DNA from: Bathymodiolus brooksi
Taxonomy: Eukaryota; Mollusca; Bivalvia; Mytilida; Modiolidae
Assembly: GCA_963680875.1 (NCBI GenBank)
Contig: OY804575.1
Span: forward strand, 34,817,103 to 34,881,102
Reading direction: 5' to 3'
Length of the DNA stretch: 64,000 nt
Part shown: piece after piece, positions 1 to 13,559 of the stretch
How the letters are laid out: each line of letters opens with the position of its first letter
Position numbering within the stretch: position 1 is the stretch's first letter
Position numbers and translations under genes: made by a program
Notes under the pieces: model-generated
What the model was told of the DNA's origin: nothing
Databases searched by the model: none
Seen by the model: only the letters and a program-made list of their open reading frames with translations

Positions 1-3000
1 AATGGAAGCTTGATAGAGGGTTGCTCCTAACAAATAATCTACTACATCAATGGATCCTAGTGGTGGTTTAATGGAAGCTTGATAGAGGGTTGCTCCTAAC
101 AAATAATCTACTGCATCAATGGATCCTAGTGGTGGTTTAATGGAAGCTTGATAGAGGGTTGCTCCTAACAAATAATCTACTACATCAATGGTTCCTAGTG
201 GTGGTTTAATGGAAGCTTGATAGAGGGTTGCTCCTAACAAATAATCTACTGCATCAATGGTTCCTAGTGGTGGTTTAATGGAAGCTTGATAGAGGGTTGC
301 TCCTAGCAAATAATCTACTGCATCAATGGATTCTAGTAGTGGTTTAATGGAAGCTTGATATAGGGTTGCTCCTAACAAATAATCTGTTGCATCAATGGAT
401 CCTAGTTGTGGTTTAATGGAAGCTTGATAGTGGGTTGCTCCTAACAAATAATCTGTTGCATCAATGGTTCCTAGTGGTGGTTTAATGGAAGCTTGATAGA
501 GGGTTGCTCCTAGCAAATAATCTACTGCATCAATGGAAGCTTGATAGAGGGTTGCTCCTAACAAATAATCTACTGCATCAATGGCTCCTAGTGGTGGTTT
601 AATGGAAGCTTGATAGAGAGTTGCTCCTAACAAATAATCTACTACATCAATGGTTCCTAGTGGTGGTTTAATGGAAGCTTGATAGAGGGTTGCTCCTAAC
701 AAATAATCTACTGCATCAATGGTTCCTAGTGGTGGTTTAATGGAAGCTTGATAGAGGGTTGCTCCTAACAAATAATCTATTGCATCAATGGTTCCTAGTG
801 GTGGTTTAATGGAAGCTTGATAGAGGGTTGCTCCTAACAAATAATCTACTACATCAATGGATCCTAGTGGTGGTTTAATGGAAGCTTGATAGTGGGTTGG
901 TCCTAACAAATAATCTACTACATCAATGGTTCCTAGTGGTGGTTTAATGGAAGCTTGATAGAGGGTTGCTCCTAGCAAATAATCTACTGCATCAATGGAT
1001 CCTAGTGGTGGTTTAATGGAAGCTTGATAGAGGGTTGCTCCTAACAAATAATCTGTTGCATCAATGGATCCTAGTGGTGGTTTAATGGAAGCATGATAGA
1101 GGGTTGCTCCTAACAAATAATCTACTACATCAATGGATCCTAGTGGTGGTTTAATGGAAGCTTGATAGTGGGTTGGTCCTAACAAATAATCTACTACATC
1201 AATGGTTCCTAGTGGTGGTTTAATGGAAGCTTGATAGAGGGTTGCTCCTAGCAAATAATCTACTGCATCAATGGATCCTAGTGGTGGTTTAATGGAAGCT
1301 TGATAGAGGGTTGCTCCTAACAAATAATCTGTTGCATCAATGGATCCTAGTGGTGGTTTAATGGAAGCTTGATAGAGGGTTGCTCCTAGCAAATAATCTG
1401 TTGCATCAATGGTTCCTAGTTGTGGTTTAATGGAAGCTTGATAGAGGGTTGCTCCTAACAAATAATCTGTTGCATCAATGGTTCCTAGTGGTGGTTTAAT
1501 GGAAGCTTGATAGAGGATTGCTCCTAACAAATAATCTACTGCATCAATGGATCCTAGTGGGGGTTTAATGGAAGCTTGATAGAGGGTTGCTCCTAACAAA
1601 TAATCTACTGCATCAATGGATCCTAGTGGTGGTTTAATGGAAGCTTGATAGAGGGTTGCTCCTGACAAATAATCTACTGCATCAATGGTTCCTAGTGGTG
1701 GTTTAATGGAAGCTTGATAGAGGGTTGCTCCTGACAAATAATCTACTGCATCAATGGTTCCTAGTGGTGGTTTAATGGAAGCTTGATAGAGGGTTGCTCC
1801 TAACAAATAATCTACTGCATCAATGGATCCTAGTGGTGGTTTAATGGAAGCTTGATAGAGGGTTGCTCCTAACAAATAATATACTTCATCAATGGTTCCT
1901 AGTGGTGGTTTAATGGAAGCTTGATAGAGGGTTGCTCCTAACAAATAATCTACTGCATCAATGGTTCCTAGTGGTGGTTTAATGGAAGCTTGATAGAGGG
2001 TTGCTGCTAACAAATAATCTACTGCATCAATGGATCATAGTGGTGGTTTAATGGAAGCTTGATAGAGGGTTGCTCCTAACAAATAATGTACTGCATCAAT
2101 GGATCCTAGTGGTGGTTTAATGGAAACTTGATAGAGGGTTGCTCCTAACAAATAATCTACTGCATCAATGGATCCTAGTGGTGGTTTAATGGAAGCTTGA
2201 TAGAGGATTGCTCCTAACAAATAATCTACTGCATCAATAAATCCTAGTGGTGGTTTAATGGAAGCTTGATAGAGGGTTGCTCCTAACAAATAATCTACTG
2301 CATCAATGGATCCTAGTGGTGGTTTAATGGAAGCTTGATAGAGGGTTGCTCCTGACAAATAATCTACTTCATCAATGGTTCCTAGTGGTGGTTTAATGGA
2401 AGCTTGATAGAGGGTTGCTCCTAACAAATAATCTACTGCATCAATGGTTCCTAGTGGTGGTTTAATGGAAGCTTGATAGAGGGTTGCTCCTAACAAATAA
2501 TCTACTGCATCAATGGATCCTAGTGGGGGTTTAATGGAAGCTTGATAAAGGGTTGCTCCTAACAAATAATTTACTACATCAATGGATCCAATTGGTGGTT
2601 TAATGGAAGCTTGATAGAGGGTTGCTCCTAACAAATAATCTACTGCATCAATGGATCCTAGTGGTGGTTTAATGGAAGCTTGATAGAGGGTTGCTCCTAA
2701 CAAATAATCTACTACATCAATGGTTCCTAGTGGTGGTTTAATGGAAGCTTGATAGAGGGTTGCTCCTAACAAATAATCTACTGCATCAATGGTTCCTAGT
2801 GGTGTTTTAATGGAAGCTTGATAGAGGGTTGCTCCTAGCAAATAATCTACTGCATCAATGGATTCTAGTAGTGGTTTAATGGAAGCTTGATATAGGGTTG
2901 CTCCTAACAAATAATCTGTTGCATCAATGGATCCTAGTTGTGGTTTAATGGAAGCTTGATAGTGGGTTGCTCCTAACAAATAATCTGTTGCATCAATGGT

Positions 3001-6000
3001 TCCTAGTGGTGGTTTAATGGAAGCTTGATAGAGGGTTGCTCCTAGCAAATAATCTACTGCATCAATGGATCCTAGTGGTGGTTTAATGGAAGCTTGATAG
3101 AGGATTGCTCCTAACAAATAATCTACTGCATCAATGGCTCCTAGTGGTGGTTTAATGGAAGCTTGATAGAGAGTTGCTCCTAACAAATAATCTACTTCAT
3201 CAATGGTTCCTAGTGGTGGTTTAATGGAAGCTTGATAGAGGGTTGCTCCTAACAAATAATCTACTGCATCAATGGTTTCTAGTGGTGGTTTAATGGAAGC
3301 TTGATAGAGGGTTGCTCCTAACAAATAATCTATTGCATCAATGGTTCCTAGTGGTGGTTTAATGGAAGCTTGATAGAGGGTTGCTCCTAACAAATAATCT
3401 ACTACATCAATGGATCCTAGTGGTGGTTTAATGGAAGCTTGATAGAGGGTTGCTCCTAACAAATAATCTACTGCATCAATGGATCCTAATGGTGGTTTAA
3501 TGGAAGCTTGATAGAGGGTTGCTCCTAACAAATAATCTACTACATCAATGGTTCCTAGTGGTGGTTTAATGGAAGCTTGATAGAGGGTTGCTCCTAGCAA
3601 ATAATCTACTGCATCAATGGATTCTAGTAGTGGTTTAATGGAAGCTTGATATAGGGTTGCTCCTAACAAATAATCTGTTGCATCAATGGATCCTAGTTGT
3701 GGTTTAATGGAAGCTTGATAGTGGGTTGCTCCTAACAAATAATCTGTTGCATCAATGGTTCCTAGTGGTGGTTTAATGGAAGCTTGATAGAGGGTTGCTC
3801 CTAGCAAATAATCTACTGCATCAATGGATCCTAGTGGTGGTTTAATGGAAGCTTGATAGAGGGTTGCTCCTAACAAATAATCTACTGCATCAATGGCTCC
3901 TAGTGGTGGTTTAATGGAAGCTTGATAGAGAGTTGCTCCTAACAAATAATCTACTACATCAATGGTTCCTAGTGGTGGTTTAATGGAAGCTTGATAGAGG
4001 GTTGCTCCTAACAAATAATCTACTGCATCAATGGTTCCTAGTGGTGGTTTAATGGAAGCTTGATAGAGGGTTGCTCCTAACAAATAATCAATTGCATCAA
4101 TGGTTCCTAGTGGTGGTTTAATGGAAGCTTGATAGAGGGTTGCTCCTAACAAATAATCTACTACATCAATGGATCCTAGTGGTGGTTTAATGGAAGCTTG
4201 ATAGTGGGTTGGTCCTAACAAATAATCTACTACATCAATGGTTCCTAGTGGTGGTTTAATGGAAGCTTGATAGAGGGTTGCTCCTAGCAAATAATCTACT
4301 GCATCAATGGATCCTAGTGGTGGTTTAATGGAAGCTTGATAGAGGGTTGCTCCTAACAAATAATCTGTTGCATCAATGGATCCTAGTGGTGGTTTAATGG
4401 AAGCTTGATAGAGGGTTGCTCCTAGCAAATAATCTGTTGCATCAATGGTTCCTAGTTGTGGTTTAATGGAAGCTTGATAGAGGGTTGCTCCTAACAAATA
4501 ATCTGTTGCATCAATGGTTCCTAGTGGTGGTTTAATGGAAGCTTGATAGAGGGTTGCTCCTAACAAATAATCTACTTCATCAATGGTTCCTAGTGGTGGT
4601 TTAATGGAAGCTTGATAGAGGGTTGCTCCTAACAAATAATCTACTGCATCAATGGTTCCTAGTGGTGGTTTAATGGAAGCTTGATAGAGGGTTGCTCCTA
4701 ACAAATAACCTACTGCATCAATGGATCATAGTGGTGGTTTAATGGAAGCTTGATAGAGGGTTGCTCCTAACAAATAATGTACTGCATCAATGGATCCTAG
4801 TGGTGGTTTAATGGAAGCTTGATAGAGGGTTGCTCCTAACAAATAATCTACTGCATCAATGGATCCTAGTGGTGGTTTAATGGAAGCTTGATAGAGGGTT
4901 GCTCCTAACAAATAATTTACTACATCAATGGTTCCTAGTGGTGGTTCAATGGAAGCTTGATAGAGGGTTGCTCCTAACTAATAATCTACTACATCAATGG
5001 TTCCTAGTGGTGGTTTAATGGAAGCTTGATAGAGGGTTGCTCCTAACAAATAATCTACTACATCAATGGTTCCTAGTGGTGGTTTAATGGAAGCTTGATA
5101 GAGGGTTGCTCCTAACAAATAATCTACTGCATCAATGGATCCTAGTGGTGGTTTAATGGAAGCTTGATAGAGGGTTGCTCCTAACAAATAATCTGTTGCA
5201 TCAATGGATCCTAGTGGTGGTTTAATGGAAGCTTGATAGAGGGTTGCTCCTAACAAATAATCTGTTGCATCAATGGATCCTAGTGGTGGTTTAATGGAAG
5301 CTTGTTAGAGGGTTGCCCCTAACAAATAATCTGTTGCATCAATGGTTCCTAGTGGTGTTTTAATGTAAGCTTGATAGAGGGTTGCTCCTAACAAATAATC
5401 TACTGCATCAATGGTTCCTAGTGGTGGTTTAATGGAAGCTTGATAGAGGGTTGCTCCTAGCAAATAATCTACTGCATCAATGGTTCCTAGTGGTGGTTTA
5501 ATGGAAGCTTGATAGAGAGTTGCTCCTAACAAATAGTCTATTGCATCAATGGATCCTAGTGGTAGTTTAATGGAAGCTTGATAGAGGGTTGCTCCTAACA
5601 AATAATCTACTGCATCAATGGTTCCTAGTGGTGGTTTAATGGAAGCTTGATAGAGGGTTACTCCTAACAAATAATCTACCGCATCAATGGATCCTTGTGG
5701 TGGTTTAATGGAAGCTTGATAGAGGGTTGCTCCTAACAAATAATCTACTACATCAATGGTTCCTAGTGGTGGTTTAATGGAAGCTTGATAGAGGGTTGCT
5801 CCTAACAAATAATCTACTACATCAATGGTTCCTAGTGGTGGTTTAATGGAAGCTTGATAGAGGGTTGCTCCTAACAAATAATCTGTTGCATCAATGGATC
5901 CTAGTGGTGTTTTAATGTAAGCTTGATAGAGGGTTGCTCCTAACAAATAATCTACTGCATCAATGGTTCCTAGTGGTGGTTTAATGGAAGCTTGATAGAG

Positions 6001-9000
6001 GGTTGCTCCTAGCAAATAATCTACTGCATCAATGGTTCCTAGTGGTGGTTTAATGGAAGCTTGATAGAGGGTTGCTCCTAGCAAATAATCTGTTGCATCA
6101 ATGGTTCCTAGTTGTGGTTTAATGGAAGCTTGATAGAGGGTTGCTCCTAACAAATAATCTGTTGCATCAATGGTTCCTAGTGGTGGTTTAATGGAAGCTT
6201 GATAGAGGATTGCTCCTAACAAATAATCTACTGCATCAATGGATCCTAGTGGTCGTTTAATGGAAGCTTGATAGAGGGTTGCTCCTAACAAATAATCTAC
6301 TGCATCAATGGATCCTAGTGGTGGTTTAATGGAAGCTTGATAGAGGGTTGCTCCTGACAAATAATCTACTGCATCAATGGTTCCTAGTGGTGGTTTAATG
6401 GAAGCTTGATAGAGGGTTGCTCCTGACAAATAATCTACTGCATCAATGGTTCCTAGTGGTGGTTTAATGGAAGCTTGATAGAGGGTTGCTCCTAACAAAT
6501 AATCTACTGCATCAATGGATCCTAGTGGTGGTTTAATGGAAGCTTGATAGAGGGTTGCTCCTAACAAATAATCTACTTCATCAATGGTTCCTAGTGGTGG
6601 TTTAATGGAAGCTTGATAGAGGGTTGCTCCTAACAAATAATCTACTGCATCAATGGTTCCTAGTGGTGGTTTAATGGAAGCTTGATAGAGGGTTGCTCCT
6701 AACAAATAACCTACTGCATCAATGGATCATAGTGGTGGTTTAATGGAAGCTTGATAGAGGGTTGCTCCTAACAAATAATGTACTGCATCAATGGATCCTA
6801 GTGGTGGTTTAATGGAAGCTTGATAGAGGGTTGCTCCTAACAAATAATCTACTGCATCAATGGATCCTAGTGGTGGTTTAATGGAAGCTTGATAGAGGGT
6901 TGCTCCTAACAAATAATTTACTACATCAATGGTTCCTAGTGGTGGTTCAATGGAAGCTTGATAGAGGGTTGCTCCTAACTAATAATCTACTACATCAATG
7001 GTTCCTAGTGGTGGTTTAATGGAAGCTTGATAGAGGGTTGCTCCTAACAAATAATCTACTACATCAATGGTTCCTAGTGGTGGTTTAATGGAAGCTTGAT
7101 AGAGGGTTGCTCCTAACAAATAATCTACTGCATCAATGGATCCTAGTGGTGGTTTAATGGAAGCTTGATAGAGGGTTGCTCCTAACAAATAATCTATTGC
7201 ATCAATGGATCCTAGTGGTGGTTTAATGGAAGCTTGATAGAGGGTTGCTCCTAACAAATAATCTGTTGCATCAATGGATCCTAGTGGTGGTTTAATGGAA
7301 GCTTGTTAGAGGGTTGCCCCTAACAAATAATCTGTTGCATCAATGGTTCCTAGTGGTGTTTTAATGTAAGCTTGATAGAGGGTTGCTCCTAACAAATAAT
7401 CTACTGCATCAATGGTTCCTAGTGGTGGTTTAATGGAAGCTTGATAGAGGGTTGCTCCTAGCAAATAATCTACTGCATCAATGGTTCCTAGTGGTGGTTT
7501 AATGGAAGCTTGATAGAGAGTTGCTCCTAACAAATAGTCTATTGCATCAATGGATCCTAGTGGTAGTTTAATGGAAGCTTGATAGAGGGTTGCTCCTAAC
7601 AAATAATCTACTGCATCAATGGTTCCTAGTGGTGGTTTAATGGAAGCTTGATAGAGGGTTACTCCTAACAAATAATCTACCGCATCAATGGATCCTTGTG
7701 GTGGTTTAATGGAAGCTTGATAGAGGGTTGCTCCTAACAAATAATCTACTACATCAATGGTTCCTAGTGGTGGTTTAATGGAAGCTTGATAGAGGGTTGC
7801 TCCTAACAAATAATCTACTACATCAATGGTTCCTAGTGGTGGTTTAATGGAAGCTTGATAGAGGGTTGCTCCTAACAAATAATCTGTTGCATCAATGGAT
7901 CCTAGTGGTGTTTTAATGTAAGCTTGATAGAGGGTTGCTCCTAACAAATAATCTACTGCATCAATGGTTCCTAGTGGTGGTTTAATGGAAGCTTGATAGA
8001 GGGTTGCTCCTAGCAAATAATCTACTGCATCAATGGTTCCTAGTGGTGGTTTAATGGAAGCTTGATAGAGGGTTGCTCCTAGCAAATAATCTACTGCATC
8101 AATGGTTCCTAGTGGTGGTTTAATGGAAGCTTGATAGAGGGTTGCTCCTAACAAATAATCTACTGCATCAATGGATCCTAGTGGTGGTTTAATGGAAGCT
8201 TGATAGAGGGTTGCTCCTAACAAATAATCTACTGCATCAATGGATCCTAGTAGTGGTTTAATGGAAGCTTGATAGAGGGTTGCTCCTAACAAATAATCTG
8301 TTGCATCAATGGATCCTAGTTGTGGTTTAATGGAAGCTTGATAGAGGGTTGCTCCTTACAAATAATCTGTTGCATCAATGGTTCTTAGTGGTGGTTTAAT
8401 GGAAGCTTGATAGAGGGTTGCTCCTAGCAAATAATATACTGCATCAATGGCTCCTAGTGGTGGTTTAATGGAAGCTTGATAGAGAGTTGCTCCTAACAAA
8501 TAATCTACTACATCAATGGTTCCTAGTGGTGGTTTAATGGAAGCTTGATAGAGGGTTGCTCCTAACAAATAATCTACTGCATCAATGGTTCCTAGTGGTG
8601 GTTTAATGGAAGCTTGATAGAGGGTTTCTCCTAACAAATAATCTGTTGCATCAATGGTTCCTAGTGGTGGTTTAATGGAAGCTTGATAGAGAGTTGCTCC
8701 TAACAAATAGTCTATTGCATCAATGGATCCTAGTGGTAGTTTAATGGAAGCTTGATAGTGGGTTGCTCCTAACAAATAATCTACTACATCAATGGTTCCT
8801 AGTGGTGGTTTAATGGAAGCTTGATAGAGGGTTACTCCTAACAAATAATCTACCGCATCAATGGATCCTTGTGGTGGTTTAATGGAAGCTTGATAGAGGG
8901 TTGCTCCTAACAAATAATCTACTACATCAATGGTTCCTAGTGGTGGTTTAATGGAAGCTTGATAGAGGGTTGCTCCTAACAAATAATCTACTACATCAAT

Positions 9001-9066
9001 GGTTCCTAGTGGTGGTTTAATGGAAGCTTGATAGAGGGTTGCTCCTAACAAATAATCTGTTGCATC
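1..9066. repeat. 69-bp satellite array, about 131 units, continuing past the left edge
   Basis: The same unit recurs every 69 bp from base 1 (the unit start AATGGAAGC is at 1, 70 and so on) until it stops abruptly near 9066. Each unit carries AAGCTT (HindIII), and many carry GGATCC (BamHI). Units differ at a few recurring sites, such as GGATCC versus GGTTCC and CTACTGCATC versus CTGTTGCATC. One unit near 523-545 lacks about 21 bp. The unit length is a multiple of three, so the minus strand is open for long stretches with a 23-residue period (LYQASIKPPLG core). Stops recur in duplicated units near 2035, 4726 and 6727. The variable sites mostly change the amino acid and no splice or start context is visible, so I read this as non-coding satellite DNA. 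Confidence 0.95.
4712..8051. repeat. Higher-order duplication inside the 69-bp satellite (period 2001 bp)
   Basis: A block of at least 1.3 kb starting near 4712 is repeated 2001 bp (29 units) later. Diagnostic variants recur at this offset: the stop-creating GGATCATAG at about 4726 and 6727, a GGTTCAATGG variant at about 4945 and 6946, CTAACTAATAATC at about 4975 and 6976, and CTTGTTAGAGGG at about 5301 and 7302. A related block carrying GGATCATAG also occurs at about 2035, which is 2691 bp (39 units) before 4726. This indicates recent unequal exchange of multi-unit blocks. Confidence 0.88.
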
Positions 9067-9211
9067 TATGTTATTTGTATTTATTTAAGTACATTGGTGT
9101 CCAATGCAATTTCCATATCAGATGATGTTTGTGACATTTCTAACTGTAACATGACATGTGCCATTAGTGGATTTTTAATTACCTCTTTGTTACTGATAGA
9201 CCACATGCACT

Positions 9212-9455
9212 TCATCTGATATACACTATCTTATGTAAATGAAACATTAACCCCTCTGCAAAACAGGAGTAAAGACGAATCGAACATCCTTTTACGCTGA
9301 AATCGTAGCGGACACCACGACATGGAACTAAAAACGCAAGGACATTTACTTGAACATAATAAACAACACGAACCCTACTAAAAACCGAGGGTGGTCTTAG
9401 GTTCTTGGAAAGTGTAAGCAGCACCTGCTCCACTGGTGGCACCAGTCGGGTTACT
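9212..9455 (-). mobile_element. Diverged copy of a dispersed mytilid repeat
   Basis: Read on the minus strand, this segment runs from GTGCCACCAGTGGAGCAGG through GGGTTCGTGTTGTTTATT. I recognise this order of phrases from a very abundant repeat in Mytilus sequences, but the copy is clearly diverged. It overlaps a 76-residue open frame on the minus strand that I do not regard as a gene. The bases between 9067 and 9212 and between 9455 and 9834 are AT-rich and show nothing else I can name. A search of the segment against mussel genomes would confirm the family. Confidence 0.5.
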
Positions 9456-9834
9456 CTAGCTAAAAATCCAATGAAACGTCATGGAAAAATGACTGGATTG
9501 TTTCGTTTTTTCCTGATGTTCTAGGTATATTTTAGTTAAGGATACCTGTATTTTATTAACTAATAAATATTGTACAATAAGATAAATTTCAAAATGATAT
9601 AATACAAGTAATTAAAGGGATTCGAAAATAAGTTTAGAAAAACTGATATTAATTCGTTTCCTGGTATATCTCTTTACAATAATCAAACTGGTCTCGAAGT
9701 TTATACAATATCAAATTTTAAATTATAACAAACAATGTTATTCTGAATAGATAATGTGAACATTTTCATATAGATAGAAAAACTAAGTGGTGAAAGAGAA
9801 TTGCACAAGAAGAAAAAAAAATGAAAGAAAAAAA

Positions 9835-10307
9835 TAGAGGAGATAACAGCATTGAACGTTTTAATTGATAGAGGAGATAACAGCCTTGAACGTTTTAATT
9901 GATAGAGGAGATAACAGCCTTGAACGTTTTAATTGATAGAGGAGATAACAGCCTTGAACGTTTTAATTGATAGAGGAGATAACAGCCTTGAACGTTTTAA
10001 TTGATAGAGGAGATAACAGCCTTGAACGTTTTAATTGATAGAGGAGATAACAACCTTGAACGTTTTAATTGATAGAGGAGATAACGGCCTTGAACGTTTT
10101 AATTGATAGAGGAGATAACAGCCTTGAACGTTTTAATTGATAGAGGAGATAACAGCCTTGAACGTTTTAATTGATAGAGGAGATAACAGCCTTGAACGTT
10201 TTAATTGATAGAGGAGATAATAACCTTGAACGTTTTAATTGGTAGAGGAGATAACAGCCTTGAACGTTTTAATTGATAGAGGAGATAACAGCATTGAACG
10301 TTTTAAT
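9835..10307. repeat. 34-bp tandem array, about 14 units
   Basis: The unit contains AGAGGAGATAACAGCCTTGA followed by ACGTTTTAATTGAT and recurs every 34 bp. The units are nearly identical, with single-base variants such as AACAACC, AACGGCC and GGTAGAGG. The array starts after a purine-rich stretch (GAAAAAAAAATGAAAG) and runs directly into the retrotransposon fragment at 10320. Confidence 0.95.
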
Positions 10308-10319
10308 AAATAGACTCAA

Positions 10320-10800
10320 AAATATGGGCTGTGACAGCCGGTTCCAGTCAGATATCATACGAGAGAAAAAATATTCTTGTCTGTTGAGTCTTACTAGGAG
10401 GGATAATAAAAGATGATGAGTGCATGTTCCATGATTGTCTCAAAGGTGGCTTACGTCTGTCTTGTTTAGTAATAGCTACATTTTTGTTTGCTAAGTTAAT
10501 ACTTTATGAAAAGTCGAGCATCTATAAGTATGTCTTCAAGACTGCCCCAGTTCAACTGTTGTAACACCACACCAACGTTAGATGTGTTTTGCGGTCTGGT
10601 GGTGACGAACCTGGCAGCCCTGCTATGGACAATTTCAAGTTGATCGATTTCGCCTTTATTGTAGAGGTTTCAGACAAAACAAGCATGCTCAAGTGATGGT
10701 ATAATTAGACATTTATAGGCTTGTTCTATAAGAGAGATCGAACTGATGTTCAGGTTTCGAGTAGAAAGCCATGCATATTTTGTCCTTGGTGCAGACGTTA
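10320..10800 (-). pseudogene. 3' end of a CR1/Jockey-type non-LTR retrotransposon reverse transcriptase, decayed
   Basis: Conceptual translation of the minus strand from about 10800 to 10320 gives the familiar end of a non-LTR retrotransposon ORF2. In order I can read STRNLNISSISLIEQAYKCL, IPSLEHACFV, EIDQLEIVHSRAARFVTT, VGVVLQQLNWGSLEDI, SSSFIIPPSKTQQTRIFF and a last block where the family has a W-N-x-L-P motif. The frame is broken: a TGA follows ACFV where tryptophan is expected, there are stops after RLFIKY, and another TGA replaces the conserved tryptophan near the end. The N-terminal endonuclease and the RT core are absent, consistent with 5' truncation. The clade name is by resemblance only. 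Confidence 0.8.
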
Positions 10801-11433
10801 TTTACATGACTTTTTCATTTTAAATCTTGTCTGATTGATTGAGAACCAATATATTTGGCTTCATCTAATGATGAGTGGAGTGTGCAATTAAGTTTTATCA
10901 AATTTACTTCTCCAATACAGAGACAAAGAAAGAAGGGGAAGCAAATGAGATCAGATTGTGTAATGATTATGTCATGTGGGGTGCAATGATAAACAAGGAA
11001 TATTGGTCCAGTACAGTTCCAGCTGATTGGGACACCCCCCCCCCCCCCCTGTAAAGAGGATACAATGGTTATAAAGAAAATAGTATCTCCACCGATTTAC
11101 TGATTGGTTTGTCTACAACGTTTGTGCCTTTGCAGGGGCATTCATTGCAATTTCGGATATAAAATATGAGAACATTAGGCAAACTTACAAGGTCTGAATT
11201 AGAATCCAGGTATTGGTTTGATATATAAAAATCTTGTATCTTGTATATAAAGCCATTTCAGTCAGACCAATGAGTAATACATCCTCGTGAAAACCTCTGA
11301 ACTATTGTCCTTTCAGTCTAACCATTTCCAACCTTATTTTTGAGACTACAATTTTTTAATGGAAAAGCCAGTATCTGTTATGGTTACTTTGGTGTGTGCA
11401 TGTGTGTAAAAATTGGTGATTTTGCAAGAAAAA
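10801..11433. other. Unique spacer with a 15-base C run
   Basis: I see no gene. The only distinct feature is a homopolymer of 15 C at 11035-11049. The rest is AT-rich unique-looking sequence. Confidence 0.6.
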
Positions 11434-12882
11434 ACTAGACTGAGCCTGTGTCACTCACCTTTCATTCTACTGTGAGGAAACTTATTACAAAATCTTCCAT
11501 ATGTGCTTCCCACCAAGTTTCAGTTCATTTGGCTAAGCAGTTTCAGAGAAGAACATTTTTAGAAATCGACCAATCAGAAACAAGAATTGCCTGTGGCAGT
11601 CATGTTTGTTAACGAATTGGGAAGAAATGAGTATTCTTTATACCTTCCATAGATGCTTCCTACCAAGTTTCGGTTCATTTGGCAAAGCGGTTTCAGAGGA
11701 GAAGATTTTTAGAAATCGACCAATCAGAAACAAGAATTGCCTGTGGCAGCCATGCTTGTTAACGTATCGAAACTAAATGAGCAAGCTTTATAGAGAACAT
11801 TCCAAGGATGCTTCCTACCAAGTTTCGATTCTATTGGCCATGTGGTTTCAGAGGAGAAGATTTTTTAGAAATCAACCAATCAGAAACAAGAATGGCTTGT
11901 GGTGGCCATATTCGTTAACGGATCGGGATGAAATGAGCAATTTTATAGAGGACCTTCCATAGATGAATCCTACCAAGTTTCGGTTCATTTGGTCAAGCGG
12001 TTTCAGAGAAGAATACTTTTTTTAATCGGCCAATCAGAAACAAGAATTGCCCATGGCGGCCAGGTTTGTTAATGGATCAGGACGAAATGAGCAATATTTA
12101 TAGAGGACCTTCCATAGATGCTTCCTACCAAGTTTCGGTTTATTTGGTGAAGTGGTTTCAGAGGAGAAGATTTTTAGAAATCAACCAATCAGAAAAAAGA
12201 ATTGCCTGTGGTGGCCATGATTGTTAACGAATCGGGACGAAATGAGCAAACTATATAGAGGACCTTCCATAGATGCTTTCTACCGAATTTCAGTTAATTT
12301 GGTCATGCTGTTTCAGAGGAGAAGATGTTTTAGAAATCAACCAATCAGAAACAAGAATGGCCTGTGGTGGCCATGTTTGGTAACGGATCAGAACTAAATG
12401 AGCAATCTTTAGAGGACCTTTCAAGGATGCTTCCTACCAAGTTTTGATTCATTTGGCCAAACGGTTTCAGAGGAGAAGATTTTTTAAAAAAAGAAATCAA
12501 CCAATCAGAAACAAGAATGACCTGTGGCGGCCATGTTCGTTAACGGATCGGAACGAAATGAGCAATCTTTATAGAGGACCTTCCATAGATGCTTCCTACC
12601 AAGTTTCGGTTCATTTGGCCTAGCAGTTTCAGAGGAGGAGATTTTAAAAAATCGGCCAATCAGAAACAAGAATTGCCTGTGGTGGCCATGTTTGTTAATG
12701 GATCAGGACAAAATGAGCAATCTTTATAGAGGACCTTCCATAGATGCTTCCTACCAAGTTTCAGTACATTTGGCTGAGGGGTTTCATAGGAGAAGATTAA
12801 AATGTGAAAAGTTAACGGACGACAGACGATGGACACCAAGTGATAGCAAAAGCTGACATTGCCTTTGGCAAGGTGAGCTAAA
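11434..12882. mobile_element. Dispersed 'ACTAGA...GGTGAGCTA' element, copy A, with internally amplified ~130-160 bp units
   Basis: It begins ACTAGACTGAGCCTGTGTC with TCACTCACCT close behind, and ends GGCAAGGTGAGCTAAAAA. A short inverted relation, AGCTCACCT versus AGGTGAGCT, marks the ends. Between them about nine imperfect units follow one another. Each contains CTACCAAGTTTCGGTTCATT, then GGTTTCAGAGGAGAAGATTT, then AATCAGAAACAAGAATTGCC and TTGTTAACGGATCGG. The end block has GTGAAAAGTTAACGGACGAC. Copies B to E share these ends and the core. I know this layout as a common mollusc repeat. No transposase is visible, so it is non-autonomous. Confidence 0.75.
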
Positions 12883-12931
12883 AATACGAAAAATATTTGG
12901 GGTATTCTATTTTCACCAGAATTATCAAACA

Positions 12932-12982
12932 GCCACGATATAAGTGATGTATTGTTGAAGTGACGTTAAACACAACTACCCC
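12932..12982 (+). mobile_element. SINE 3'-tail fragment
   Basis: CCACGATATAAGTGATGTAT followed by TGTTGAAGTGACGTTAAACA matches the tail motif (CACGATATAxxTGAxxTATTGxTGAAxxxGxxxTTAAACxx) shared with the other SINE copies in this window. The tRNA-like head is absent. Confidence 0.6.
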
Positions 12983-13559
12983 CTAAAATTTCTGTAACAC
13001 TATCTCTTGGCTGTGCATCTAAACAGCTCTAATATTGGTGATTTTTTTAAAATGCACAATACGGAAAAATATGGATCACACAAAAATAACTTTCTATAGG
13101 CATTAAATACATATATGACAACAAAGTGTTTTTCAATTTATTTATTTGTAAAAAAAAATATTGCACTTTTGTTTGCACAATAAAAATTGTTTTAAATTAC
13201 ATACAATATTAACAAATATGAATAAATAAATAAATAAATAAATAACAAAACATTTATATATATATATGTTGGAATGGAATATATAACTGACATCTAAACA
13301 AATTCACAAGGACATTTTTCCCTATAAATAAAAAAAAACATTATACATGTACATGTATATCTAAAAAAAAATTGTAACTCTATAAAGCTGGAAAAAAAAC
13401 CCATGATGTTGTGACAAAATTTCCATCTATAATTTCATATTTTCCTTTATTATAGAGTTAAATGTTTCTACATCTTTTGGTACAAACTATAGATCATAAA
13501 TATGCCTGCATTCTGTCAATGTTCTGAACACATGTGTTCAATTGAATCCAAATTATATA

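Noticed and set aside
2035..4704. 889-residue minus-strand frame with a 23-residue repeat, and the similar frames to 9051
   Set aside because: The frame follows from a 69-bp satellite unit divisible by three. It begins and ends at chance stops created by unit variants, and no start, splice or composition signal supports a gene.
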